A stretch of 64,000 nucleotides of DNA from Pseudobdellovibrionaceae bacterium (lineage in GTDB: Bacteria; Bdellovibrionota; Bdellovibrionia; Bdellovibrionales; Bdellovibrionaceae). Position numbers and translations under genes: made by a program. The notes beneath the pieces were generated by a model. It ran no database searches. It was not told where the DNA came from and saw only the letters and a program-made list of their open reading frames with translations. The stretch lies in NCBI GenBank assembly GCA_016719575.1, contig JADJYV010000008.1, forward strand, positions 1 through 64,000. The letters are read 5' to 3'. Shown here in pieces: positions 54,386 to 63,390 of this stretch (its first letter is position 1; each line of letters opens with the position of its first letter).

Positions 54386-56608
54386 CTAATGGAGAACGCG
54401 TGTAACCCCTAAGATACCTTTGATTTTTTGTAACTCATAGATCGCATTGTTGAGCTGAGTGGTGTCTTTGACACTGACCTCGAAATTGCAAATCGCTTTT
54501 TTATCTTTGGTCGTGCGGATTTGTGCAGACTCAATATTTATTCCTTGGACAGAGAACACTTCGGACATTGATTTCAACAAACCTGGCACGTCGTGACTGA
54601 CGACCCTCACCCGTACCATTCTCTCTTGTCCCTCTTTCGCCTGCGCTCCTGTCCAGGCCACATCGACTTTGCGAAGTTGATCCATCTCAAAGGCCTTCGG
54701 GCAATCGGCTCTGTGAACAGTGATCCCACGACCTCGCGAAATAAAACCGCTAATGGAGTCTCCAGGAATAGGATTGCAACACTTTGCAAAGTGAACCAAG
54801 ACATCATCCATACCATCCACGCTGATCAGCGAATTGCTCTTGCGTGTTTTTTGCGCAGCGGCCTTAACTACTTTTTCCATAAAAGTAGCTTCTTCCGTTT
54901 TCGCGGCTTCTTTTTCGGCAGATCTTGGGGACACTTTGTTCACCAAGTGGCGTGGCTCTAATCGACCATAGCCGACTTTAACATAGAGCTCATCGATATC
55001 CCGCAAACCATTCTCTTTCAGAAACAACTCGAACTCAGGACCCTTCAATTGCTTCGCGGCTGCCATTCCAAATTTTCGAAACTCTTTTTCGACCAAATCC
55101 TTACCAAGGGTGAGCGAACGACGACGCTGTTCCTCTTTGACATACTGACGGATTTTCTGTTTTGCCTTATTTGTGACAACGAGCTTTAACCAATCTTTTG
55201 TTGGCACCTGAGTTTTTGAAGTCACAATCTCAATGCTGTCTCCGTTTTGCAGCTGGTACCGCAAGGGAACCATCTTGCCATTGACTCGCGCGCCAACACA
55301 CTGATTCCCCAGCTGCGTATGCACGGCGTACGCAAAATCGAGTGGGCTTGCTCCCTCTGGAAACTCGCGAACATCTCCCTTGGGGGTAAAAACATAAATC
55401 TCGCTCTCAAACAAATCTGTCTTAACGCTATCCAAAAACTCATCTGCACTCTTTACTTGCTGGTGTGAGCTCACTAAGTCGCGAAGCCAATTTGCCTGCT
55501 GAAACTCACTGTCATCATCAACCTTACCGCGCTCCTTGTATTTCCAGTGGGCCGCAATCCCTCGTTCTGCTACTAAGTGCATTTCTCGAGTTCGAATCTG
55601 AATTTCTATTCGCTCTCCTCCGGGGCCAATCACCGTGGTATGAAGGGATTGATAATTATTCGCCTTTGGCATCGCAATGAAATCTTTAAAACGACCCGGA
55701 ATTGGCTTCCACAAAGAGTGAACAAGACCCAAAACGCCGTAACACTCAGCCACAGAATCCACGATCACCCTAAAAGCAAGAACATCGTAGAGCTGCTCAT
55801 AATCAATACTGCGTGATTGCATTTTTTTGTAAATCGACCACAAGTGCTTTGATCTTCCAAAGACATCAAACTTAAAATTTGCCTTTTGCAATTCGTGGCT
55901 AATTTGCAATTTTACGTCGTCGATATAACGACTGCGCTCGCCTTCGGTCTTTCGAACTTTCTGCACCAGCTGATAATACATATCCGGTCGAAAGTAACGG
56001 AAACACAGATCTTCAAGCTCGATCTTCAAGGAACTGATACCCATTCGGCCTGCAAGTGGGCAATAGATTTCTAAGGTTTCAAGAGCAATGCGTTCTTGCT
56101 TCTCGAAGGGCATAAAGTTCATCGTGCGCATGTTGTGCAAACGATCACATAACTTTACTAACAAAACTCGCACATCCCTACCCATAGCAACGATCATCTT
56201 ACGGACGTTCTCCCCCTGCTTCTCGTTGCTATTCTTAAACTTCATCTGCGAGATTTTGGTAACCCCGTCCACAAGTTGAGCAATAGGCTCACCAAATTCA
56301 CGACGGACGTCCTCAAGAGTCGCATGCGTATCCTCAACCGTGTCATGAAGAAGCCCCGTTGCGATCGAATCTAAATCAAGGTGTAAGTCCGCTAAAATTC
56401 CGGCGACCGAAAGTGGATGAGAAATATAAGGCTCGCCCGAACGACGGATTTGCCCCTCATGAGCCCGCTCGGAAAACAAATAAGCCTTTTCAATAATTTT
56501 TAAATCAGCCTGAGGAAAATAAGCTCTAATCTTATTGAGCAAATCCTCTAATGTTTTTGTGGTCCCCTGGGATAACCCGGTCTCCACTTGTAGGCTGTTT
56601 TCGGACAT
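54386..56608 (-). CDS. spoT: Bifunctional (p)ppGpp synthetase/hydrolase, RelA/SpoT family
   Basis: Controls the stringent response. Order: HD hydrolase domain with SHPLSVAGILADL and the intact HDTVED motif, synthetase domain with GRFKDFIAMPK (basic RFKD, the version of bifunctional enzymes), YQSLHTTVIGP and EIQIRT, TGS domain (DLFESEIYVFTPKGDV), helical region, CCNPIPGD zinc-finger-like segment, C-terminal ACT domain. 740 residues, full length. Being the only family member in view, it may be the sole long RSH. Downstream of rpoZ and gmk, as in many proteobacteria. Confidence 0.95.
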   Translation of the reverse strand: MSENSLQVETGLSQGTTKTLEDLLNKIRAYFPQADLKIIEKAYLFSERAHEGQIRRSGEPYISHPLSVAGILADLHLDLDSIATGLLHDTVEDTHATLEDVRREFGEPIAQLVDGVTKISQMKFKNSNEKQGENVRKMIVAMGRDVRVLLVKLCDRLHNMRTMNFMPFEKQERIALETLEIYCPLAGRMGISSLKIELEDLCFRYFRPDMYYQLVQKVRKTEGERSRYIDDVKLQISHELQKANFKFDVFGRSKHLWSIYKKMQSRSIDYEQLYDVLAFRVIVDSVAECYGVLGLVHSLWKPIPGRFKDFIAMPKANNYQSLHTTVIGPGGERIEIQIRTREMHLVAERGIAAHWKYKERGKVDDDSEFQQANWLRDLVSSHQQVKSADEFLDSVKTDLFESEIYVFTPKGDVREFPEGASPLDFAYAVHTQLGNQCVGARVNGKMVPLRYQLQNGDSIEIVTSKTQVPTKDWLKLVVTNKAKQKIRQYVKEEQRRRSLTLGKDLVEKEFRKFGMAAAKQLKGPEFELFLKENGLRDIDELYVKVGYGRLEPRHLVNKVSPRSAEKEAAKTEEATFMEKVVKAAAQKTRKSNSLISVDGMDDVLVHFAKCCNPIPGDSISGFISRGRGITVHRADCPKAFEMDQLRKVDVAWTGAQAKEGQERMVRVRVVSHDVPGLLKSMSEVFSVQGINIESAQIRTTKDKKAICNFEVSVKDTTQLNNAIYELQKIKGILGVTRVLH

Positions 56609-56723
56609 ATCTTAAAATCATATCTTAGAAGGCAAGCGAGCTCCAAGAAAGAAACTCCAAACTGCCCTCGAAGAAACAGAAATTATTTTGTATTTTCATG
56701 TATTTAAGACCTTAGACCAAGTC

Positions 56724-56966
56724 TTATTTCTTTAGATCTCTTTCGATCTCGGCATGCAAAACTGCAGGATCCATATTGTGGTCTTCATAACCAACGTTCC
56801 CAGCAGCGACCTCTCGAAGTGCACTCACAATATATTTATTACTTCGAGCAGCGACTGTGCACTCTGAGCCTTTTAACAACTGCTTGGCGCGCTTTGAAAC
56901 CATCAACACCAATGCAAAGCGGTTAGGAACCTTACTCAGGCAATCTTCTACCGTAACGCGAGCCAT
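56724..56966 (-). CDS. rpoZ: RNA polymerase omega subunit
   Basis: 80 residues: MARVTVEDCLSKVPNRFALVL, KRAKQLLKG and the EIERDLKK end. Helps assemble RNA polymerase and in many bacteria forms one ppGpp site; it lies between gmk and spoT, the usual neighbourhood. Confidence 0.95.
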   Translation of the reverse strand: MARVTVEDCLSKVPNRFALVLMVSKRAKQLLKGSECTVAARSNKYIVSALREVAAGNVGYEDHNMDPAVLHAEIERDLKK

Positions 56967-56996
56967 GAAAGACCTCCAAAAAGGAGTAAAGTAGCC

Positions 56997-57554
56997 TTAA
57001 GCAAGTAATTCTTCAATGATTTTTTTAAACTGCCCATAAGAGAGGTCAAACTGATCATTTACAATCTGGTAATCAAACTTTGATGCCACTTGAATTTCTT
57101 TTTGGGCGTTTGACATGCGAATTTCGATATCAGCCGGGACCCTACCATCCCGTTTTTCAATTCGCCGACGCAGCTCGTCAATGCTGGGTGGGAGAATGAA
57201 TATTGATACAGCATTCGGGTACTTCGCCTTAAAGGTATCGGCTCCCTGGACATCGACGTCCATGATGACACACTTCCCAATCAGCCAGGCGTCTTCAAGC
57301 TGATAATAAGGAGTTCCATAGAGATTGTTATGAACGTTAGCCCATTCCACAAAAAAATTTTCTTTAATTCTGATTTCGAATTCTTCTCGAGTTACAAAGT
57401 GATACGGATGCCCCTGGCTTTCGCCCTTGCGCATAGCACGTGTTGTAAACGTCACCGTATCTTCGAGGCGGGAATCCTCGCGGCAGGCACGTTCTACAAA
57501 GCTACTTTTGCCAGCACCACTCGGCGCGGCAACAATAATCATTCTCGTCTTCAT
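56997..57554 (-). CDS. gmk: Guanylate kinase
   Basis: Phosphorylates GMP to GDP. Walker A APSGAGKSSF at residues 10-18, the GMP-binding TRAMRKGESQGHPYHFV, then LYGTP and VIMDVDVQGAD, and RRRIEKRD. 185 residues. Overlaps yicC by four bases (ATGA). Confidence 0.95.
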   Translation of the reverse strand: MKTRMIIVAAPSGAGKSSFVERACREDSRLEDTVTFTTRAMRKGESQGHPYHFVTREEFEIRIKENFFVEWANVHNNLYGTPYYQLEDAWLIGKCVIMDVDVQGADTFKAKYPNAVSIFILPPSIDELRRRIEKRDGRVPADIEIRMSNAQKEIQVASKFDYQIVNDQFDLSYGQFKKIIEELLA

Positions 57555-58429
57555 TCGGCGTTTTGAACCTGCTCCCTAAGTCTTTCGATAAGTGTTTTTG
57601 CTTCTACCACGGCCTGAGTGATCTTGGCTACCTGAGACTTTGAACCAATTGTATTCACCTCGCGGAGCAACTCTTGGGTGTAAAAATCCAACTTTTTGCC
57701 CTCTGCCTGAGGACTCTTAAGCAAGTCTTTGTAATTCTTTAAATGTTCGGCCAAGCGGACCAATTCTTCATTGATATCCGCCTTCTCAAGTTGAATAACA
57801 ATTTCTTGAGCCAAGCGATTTGAATCCATCTCGAGCCCTTTCATGCGTGTTCCGACTTTGAGTTCAAATCGATCCTGAAGTTGTTTGTTAGCTTCTTCCC
57901 GTAAAGCGCTAATAATACGAACTTGTTTTTCAAGATCGTGAACCAATTTTTCTAGTTCTTTCTGTAAAAACTTTCCCTCGCGCTCTCGCTCCTGCGCACA
58001 GTCCGCACAGGCCTTTGCAAAGACTGTTTTAAGAAGTTTCTCTTCGTGGCTGGACACTTCCAGCCGCTCTTCGAGCTGAATAACTTCTGGCATTCGCGCT
58101 AAGACTTCCAAATGGATGGGCGTTGATAGTTTTGTCGACTTAGAAATTTTTTGAAAGGCCTGCAGATACTTTTTAGCCAGAACTTCGTTAACTCGCACTT
58201 CGGCGGCCCCTTGTGCCGACTTATTCCGGCGCACTACAAAAATATCCACCGTTCCTCGAAGTATTTTTTCTCCGAGAATTTTTTTAAGATCCGCCTCAAA
58301 AGGGATAAACTCCCGCGGCAAATGAAATCGCGTGTCCAAAAAACGCCCGTTCACAGAGCGAATGCTCACTTCTATACTGAGGTCTTTTTGTTGCGATTTT
58401 GCAGTGCCATAACCAGTCATGCTTCTCAT
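57551..58429 (-). CDS. yicC: YicC/YloC-type endoribonuclease
   Basis: Family with endoribonuclease activity described in E. coli and B. subtilis homologues. N-terminal RSMTGYG start and NGRFLDTRFHLP; C-terminal DINEELVRLAEHLKNYKDLL and GKKLDFYTQELLREVNTIGSK, the most conserved block. ATG at 58429 with GGAG six bases upstream; the frame is open for 15 more codons. About 292 residues. Coupled to gmk. Confidence 0.93.
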   Translation of the reverse strand: MRSMTGYGTAKSQQKDLSIEVSIRSVNGRFLDTRFHLPREFIPFEADLKKILGEKILRGTVDIFVVRRNKSAQGAAEVRVNEVLAKKYLQAFQKISKSTKLSTPIHLEVLARMPEVIQLEERLEVSSHEEKLLKTVFAKACADCAQEREREGKFLQKELEKLVHDLEKQVRIISALREEANKQLQDRFELKVGTRMKGLEMDSNRLAQEIVIQLEKADINEELVRLAEHLKNYKDLLKSPQAEGKKLDFYTQELLREVNTIGSKSQVAKITQAVVEAKTLIERLREQVQNAE

Positions 58430-58464
58430 AATTCTCTCCAGTATGAAAACCCCAACAACTCTCG

Positions 58465-59400
58465 TCAAGCCCAAGACTTGTCTAAAAACTCATTCACTTT
58501 TTCAGTAGCTAACGAAAATTCAGTGGCGCCATCAAACCAAAAAACCTCAGGATCTCTCTGAAACCAAGTCCTCTGTCTTTTAGCGATCCCCATGGTGTTT
58601 TTCGTGATTTCCTCAACGAGCCACTCCCGAGTTCTTTTCCCCTGTAAATACTCGATGACTTCTTTATAGCCAACACCGCTGAGTGGCGCCCAAGTCGCTA
58701 GCCCTACGGCCAGCAATCCTCGAACCTCTTCGATTAAACCCGCAACGATCATTCGCTCAGTTCTCTGCCGAACCCTTTCGCGAAGAACTTCCCGATCCCA
58801 TTTGATTCCAATCTTCAGGAGAGGATAGGGAAACGGCTTTTGATCATCGGCAAATTCGCGGCGAATGGCCGTCAGGGTCTTACCCTCCGCACGAATCAGC
58901 TCCATGGCTCGACCCAAGCGGTAATGATCTTGAAAGTGAATTTTTTTTGCAGCCTCTGGATCCCTTTGCTGAAACTCTTCATATAAAGCGAGGGCCCCTG
59001 CTTCACTTTTAAGACCCTCTTCGATTTCGCGACTGATCTCGAGGGGGATCTGACGAACGGGATACATTCCTTTTTCAATGGCCTGAAAGTAGAAACCGGT
59101 TCCCCCGACCACAAAAGCTGGCCCCACCGGCAATGATTCAATACATGGAAAAAAATCTCGGGCGTACTTTCCTGCTGTCATCGTTTCGCCCGCCTCAACA
59201 TAATCATAAAGAAAATGCGGAGCTAGATTCATCTCTTCCTTCGTTGGCTTCGCAGCTCCTATATCCAGCAACTTATAAAGCTGAACACTGTCACAATTCA
59301 CAACAGAGCCCCGAAACTGACGTGCCCAACTCAGCGCCCAACCGCTCTTGCCGGATGCCGTGCTGCCCATTATAAAGACGACAGGCCGTTGTTTGCACAT
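58465..59400 (-). CDS. miaA: tRNA dimethylallyltransferase
   Basis: Adds a dimethylallyl group to A37 of tRNAs reading UNN codons. P-loop GSTASGKS (12-19), DSVQLYKLLDIGAAKPT, PHFLYDY, VVGGTGFYFQAI, and the C-terminal GVGYKEVIEYL and TKNTMGIAKRQRTWF. 311 residues. It uses DMAPP, the product of the mevalonate cluster and fni in this window. ATG shares a base with the mutL stop (TGATG). Confidence 0.95.
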   Translation of the reverse strand: MCKQRPVVFIMGSTASGKSGWALSWARQFRGSVVNCDSVQLYKLLDIGAAKPTKEEMNLAPHFLYDYVEAGETMTAGKYARDFFPCIESLPVGPAFVVGGTGFYFQAIEKGMYPVRQIPLEISREIEEGLKSEAGALALYEEFQQRDPEAAKKIHFQDHYRLGRAMELIRAEGKTLTAIRREFADDQKPFPYPLLKIGIKWDREVLRERVRQRTERMIVAGLIEEVRGLLAVGLATWAPLSGVGYKEVIEYLQGKRTREWLVEEITKNTMGIAKRQRTWFQRDPEVFWFDGATEFSLATEKVNEFLDKSWA

Positions 59401-61211
59401 CAGACAATGCGTCCGAAATCTTTTTCAAGTTTATAGTACGGATATTCAACAGATACAGGACGCCCATGAGGACAAAAGCTCGATAATGGAAAATCATCCA
59501 TCTCTTCCAACAAACTTTTCATTTGCTCAACACTCAGAGCCTGGCCCGCACGAATCACCGAGTGACAGGCCATCGTTGCGCAGATGTCCCCGATGACTTT
59601 TTCCATCCGAAAACTTCCACCCAACTCCAAAGCCTCAGCGGACATTTTATCTAAAACCGAACTCATAATAGATTCTTTGATAACTGCAGGTGCCGCTTTG
59701 ACTCCCACTGTTGTTGGACCAAGCACCTCTAAATAGACCCCTAACTTTTCTAAATCAGAAAACAAAACTGCCAAGGCTTCAACTTTATCTGGAGTTAGAT
59801 CGATTGCCAGTGGAAAAAGGAACTCCTGAACTTCCATTTTTCCACCGCGCCAAGCTGCCATTAAACGCTCAAACACAACGCGCTCATGAGCTGCGTGCTG
59901 ATCGACAAAAACCAACCTGTCACGACTCTGACAAATGATATAGGTCAAATTGGCTTGCCCTAAAACTTCTAAACTCGACCAATACTTTACGCTTGCAACG
60001 GATTTAGCGTCGGTTGGTTCTTTCGCCGCTGACTCCGTCGGAAAAAGCACCGTCGACTGAAAAGTGTCTCTTCGTTCTTCTGCTTGTTTGGCCGCCATCT
60101 GAAGTGGAAAATCTTTTTTGGCATACTGAGTGACATGAAAATCTTGATGAGAAAAAGAAGCCTGCTCCGAGCGAGAAACCACAGGCGATGCAAACTCCGT
60201 CGGCGTGGCAACAGCCACACCCTTTGGAACCCAGGGAGCTTGCTCTAAACTCTCGCGAATAGCTGCGCTGACCGCCCTAAAAACCAAAGAAGAGTTATGA
60301 AATTTAACCTGAGATTTCGTCGGGTGGATATTCACATCAATGTACTCTGGATCCACCTCCACCCAAACCGCCGCAATCGGATACTCCCCGTGCATCAATA
60401 AATTTCGATAGGCTTCCATGACCGCCGCTTGCATGCTTCGATCTTGCACCCATCTGTTTTGTGCAAAAAGCCAAATATTTTTCGCAGTTTTTGCAACAGT
60501 ATGAGGATCTGCAAAAATAGCATAAGCTGTGACATTTTCTCTTTGCGCCTGCCCCTCGTAGAGACTTTTTATCTCGAGGACCTGCTCAGCCCGCTCTTTT
60601 CGAGTCGCACAGGGCGGCCAAAAAAACACCAGCTCATTCTTCTCGTAAATGCGAAAAGCAACGCCCGAGTGAGCGAGAGCCAAAGCCTTCAATGTTGTTT
60701 TAATTTGCGTTGCCTCTGCGGCATCCGACTTTAGAAACTTTAGACGTGCAGGCATATTTGCGAAAAGCTCTTGCACCGTGATCGTCGTTCCATCTGGACC
60801 GCCGACGGGATCCACAGAAGTTTTTTTCCCAAAATCACTCAAGAGCTGATACGCCCTCTCCGTCCCCTTGGGCCGAGAGGTCAGATTGAGCTTGCTCACT
60901 GCTGCAATACTAGCAAGAGCCTCTCCACGAAAACCAAATGTGCGCAACTTCCACAAATCATCGCTACTTGAAATTTTGCTAGTCGCAAACCTTTCGAGAG
61001 CCTTCGGCAACTCCTCCGCAGGAATCCCCTTGCCATCGTCAGTCACTTTAACATAGCGGCCACCCTCAGAAAATTCGATGGTCACAACCCCGGCACCCGC
61101 ATCGATGCTGTTTTCTACCAGCTCCTTAACTAAATGAGCTGGTCTTTCGACAACTTCGCCCGCCGCGATTTGGTCGACAACTTCTGGAGGTAATATTTGA
61201 ATGGATGACAT
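59400..61211 (-). CDS. mutL: DNA mismatch repair protein MutL
   Basis: Links mismatch recognition to strand removal. N-terminal GHKL ATPase: IAAGEVVERPAHLVKELVENSIDAGA, DDGKGI and TFGFRGEALASIA. Linker of about 80 residues. C-terminal dimerisation domain with the endonuclease motif DQHAAHERVVFE (residues 437-448), ACHSVIRAGQ, and CPHGRP. This is the nicking type of MutL, as in organisms without MutH. 603 residues. Confidence 0.96.
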   Translation of the reverse strand: MSSIQILPPEVVDQIAAGEVVERPAHLVKELVENSIDAGAGVVTIEFSEGGRYVKVTDDGKGIPAEELPKALERFATSKISSSDDLWKLRTFGFRGEALASIAAVSKLNLTSRPKGTERAYQLLSDFGKKTSVDPVGGPDGTTITVQELFANMPARLKFLKSDAAEATQIKTTLKALALAHSGVAFRIYEKNELVFFWPPCATRKERAEQVLEIKSLYEGQAQRENVTAYAIFADPHTVAKTAKNIWLFAQNRWVQDRSMQAAVMEAYRNLLMHGEYPIAAVWVEVDPEYIDVNIHPTKSQVKFHNSSLVFRAVSAAIRESLEQAPWVPKGVAVATPTEFASPVVSRSEQASFSHQDFHVTQYAKKDFPLQMAAKQAEERRDTFQSTVLFPTESAAKEPTDAKSVASVKYWSSLEVLGQANLTYIICQSRDRLVFVDQHAAHERVVFERLMAAWRGGKMEVQEFLFPLAIDLTPDKVEALAVLFSDLEKLGVYLEVLGPTTVGVKAAPAVIKESIMSSVLDKMSAEALELGGSFRMEKVIGDICATMACHSVIRAGQALSVEQMKSLLEEMDDFPLSSFCPHGRPVSVEYPYYKLEKDFGRIV

Positions 61212-61234
61212 ATATGGGATCTACCCATTTTTAG

Positions 61235-62112
61235 CTAAAAAGGAAAACCAAAAGTGATGCCAAAGCCCCAATACTTGGTCTTTTCCCAATAGTACTTCGT
61301 ATTAAAACGCAGTGCGTATTTCCCAGTTCTAAAAGCCAAACCCAAATCAAAGACAGCCCCCAGTGACATATCATCCAAGCTGTAATTGATCTCTTTGCCA
61401 GACTCGGTCAATCCGACTTCGAAGTGGGAGTATTTAAACATGGGTCCAAACCCGTAGGTCACCATATGCCACTTGCTTTGAGGCATTGCCGTTTCAAAAA
61501 TAAAGTCCGTAATAAAAATCCAACCGCTCGCTGCACGCCCCGTTGCACTTTGATAATAATCCGGAGCCCCAGAGCGAAATAGAAACTCCGCATCAGTCCT
61601 AAAATCACCGGAAAACATAGTGTTAGGTCCCGCCACTTTAAATCCATAAAATGGCATGTTTTGCGAACGAACCGCCCCCATCGAGTTTTCATTGTAGGTC
61701 AAGTAAGAGACGACAGGCCCACGGTATCGCGAAGAATAAAATGGTTTCAATGGACGAGCTGGAGCCTCGGATTTTTTTTCAGACTTTGAGGCTGGGGTGT
61801 TTTCGCCTTTCGCGGTCTTTCCAGGCCCCGCCTGCCCAACGGGCGAAGCCACCGTTGATAAACGAACGTCATTATCCGCGATCCATCCAGTGACGCCGGT
61901 TTTGATTCTGATTTTATAAAAAGGACCTCTTTTTTTAATGGATATGGCATAGGACTGGCCGGCCTTCAGCTCCGCTAAGATTGGGGCATCAAAATCAGCG
62001 TCTTTATAAACCAAGGCTCCTTGATTAACAATTTGCGCCTGCTGAGACTGTGCCCACAAACTCCATCCACAAAAAAATACGATTAGAAATGAGATGATTT
62101 TTATTTTTTCAT
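61235..62112 (-). CDS. Exported SH3-domain protein with barrel-like C-terminus (frame broken)
   Basis: A bacterial SH3 domain (QGALVYKDADFDAPILAELKAGQSY and ITGWIADNDVR-like end) covers about residues 30-90, then a Lys/Pro linker and a beta-rich C-terminal domain ending KYYWEKTKYWGFGITFGFPF, which looks like an outer-membrane barrel. The open frame begins only at 62059 without a proper signal. The ATG at 62112 lies in another frame; one more T in the T6 run at 62104-62109 (A on the coding strand) gives MKKIKIISFLIVFFCGWSLWAQ, a textbook signal peptide in frame. I therefore annotate from 62112, 292 residues. Confidence 0.65.
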
Positions 62113-62113
62113 G

Positions 62114-62809
62114 CTATTTAAAACGCATCAACCAAACTCGATAGAAGGCTTCAATCACAATCCTTAGCGACATTTTACTATGGCCCACGCGTCGATCTTC
62201 GAAAACAATCGGAGACTCCACCCCGCGAAAACCCTTTTTCATTGCCTTGTATTTCAGCTCTATTTGAAAGCTATACCCGTTAGAAGTCACCGTTTTTAAA
62301 TCAATTCCCAGCAAGACTTCCCTCTTCCAAGCGTTAAACCCTCCGGTCCAGTCATTCAGCGGAAACCCCAATATCAAACGGGAGTAAAGTCCGCCGCCTC
62401 GAGATATGATCTTGCGCATGATTCCCCAATTTACAGTTCGCCCGCCACTCACATAGCGCGACCCAACCGCAAAATCGTAACCTTGCAAATTCGCTAGCAA
62501 GGTTACCAAGTCTTCCGGACGATGAGAAAAATCCGCATCCATTTCAGTCAACACCTCAAAACCATGATCGATTCCCCACCTAAAACCTGCAATATAGGCT
62601 TTGCCTAATCCTTGCTTCCCCGGGCGTGAGAGCAAATGGAGACGAGGATTGCTTTTTTGCATTTCTTGAACAATGGCTCCGGTTCGGTCCGGAGAGTTGT
62701 CATCCACAACCAATATTTCAACTTGAATGTTTTGCGCGAAAATTGCCTGCAAAATATTTTGAATATTTTCTTTTTCATTATATGTAGGAATAATCACGAG
62801 CGTCTTCAT
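62114..62809 (-). CDS. Polyprenyl-phosphate mannosyltransferase-like GT2 enzyme
   Basis: Dolichol-phosphate-mannose synthase-like glycosyltransferase moving a sugar from a nucleotide donor to a polyprenyl phosphate. GT-A fold: VIIPTYNEKENI, VVDDNSPDRT, LTEMDADFSHRPED (DXD-like metal site), GSRYVSGG, and GYSFQIEL(K)YKAMKKGF with FEDRRVGHSKM. 231 residues, without C-terminal membrane helices, so peripheral. Its stop is two bases from the next start. Confidence 0.9.
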   Translation of the reverse strand: MKTLVIIPTYNEKENIQNILQAIFAQNIQVEILVVDDNSPDRTGAIVQEMQKSNPRLHLLSRPGKQGLGKAYIAGFRWGIDHGFEVLTEMDADFSHRPEDLVTLLANLQGYDFAVGSRYVSGGRTVNWGIMRKIISRGGGLYSRLILGFPLNDWTGGFNAWKREVLLGIDLKTVTSNGYSFQIELKYKAMKKGFRGVESPIVFEDRRVGHSKMSLRIVIEAFYRVWLMRFK

Positions 62810-62861
62810 TGGTCAGCCCAGAGTAAACTTCTGACGCCCATTACTCAATCATTATTTTAGA

Positions 62862-63287
62862 TTAGATCTGACGAGAAACAAGAGTACCTCTTTTTTCTTT
62901 GTTCTGCAGAGCTTCTGACTTTTCTCTTGAAATTGATGGTAAATTTAATGGCTTAGCCAATAGATTATTTGGATTTTCCTTGCGACTTTTTAAATGCAAC
63001 GTGACTTTTTCAACCGCTCGCTCTTGATCTTTGATATAGAGCACAGGATCAAAACCACACTGACGACAAGGAACAGACATCCGCCAACGCAATTGTATAA
63101 AAACTTCAGTCAGCGCCAAAAAAACAGCAAAAACCATAAGCACACGGGGATCAAATGATTTCCAAATTAAATACATGACAAGAACTGACGCCAACGCAGC
63201 ATAACTGATATTAATCAGGCCGATATTGCGCCGCTTGTAAATCCTTCGAGGCGTACGGCAAAAGGCACAAAAACAATTGTTTTTCAT
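62862..63287 (-). CDS. Small membrane protein with CxxC pairs
   Basis: 141 residues. CFCAFC at the N-terminus and CRQCG near residue 75 could together bind one zinc ion. Between them are two hydrophobic segments (YAALASVLVMYLIW and VLMVFAVFLALTEVFI), so both Cys pairs face the same side. A Lys/Glu-rich tail follows. No family recognised. Start supported by position after a short gap; the tail is soluble. Confidence 0.6.
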   Translation of the reverse strand: MKNNCFCAFCRTPRRIYKRRNIGLINISYAALASVLVMYLIWKSFDPRVLMVFAVFLALTEVFIQLRWRMSVPCRQCGFDPVLYIKDQERAVEKVTLHLKSRKENPNNLLAKPLNLPSISREKSEALQNKEKRGTLVSRQI

Positions 63288-63354
63288 TAGCTCTATTGTG
63301 CCAGGAGCCCCCCCCCTGTGAAAGTCCAGACGATGTCGCCAGCCCCAGGTTTTT

Positions 63355-63384
63355 TTGCAAAAGTTATTTTTTGTTTGCTACACT
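63355..63384 (+). promoter_or_regulatory. Putative promoter of the outer-membrane gene
   Basis: TTGCAA, 18 nt, TACACT. The predicted transcription start falls on or next to the ATG at 63391, and no SD is present there, so a leaderless or very short leader message is possible. Confidence 0.3.
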
Positions 63385-63390
63385 CATCAC

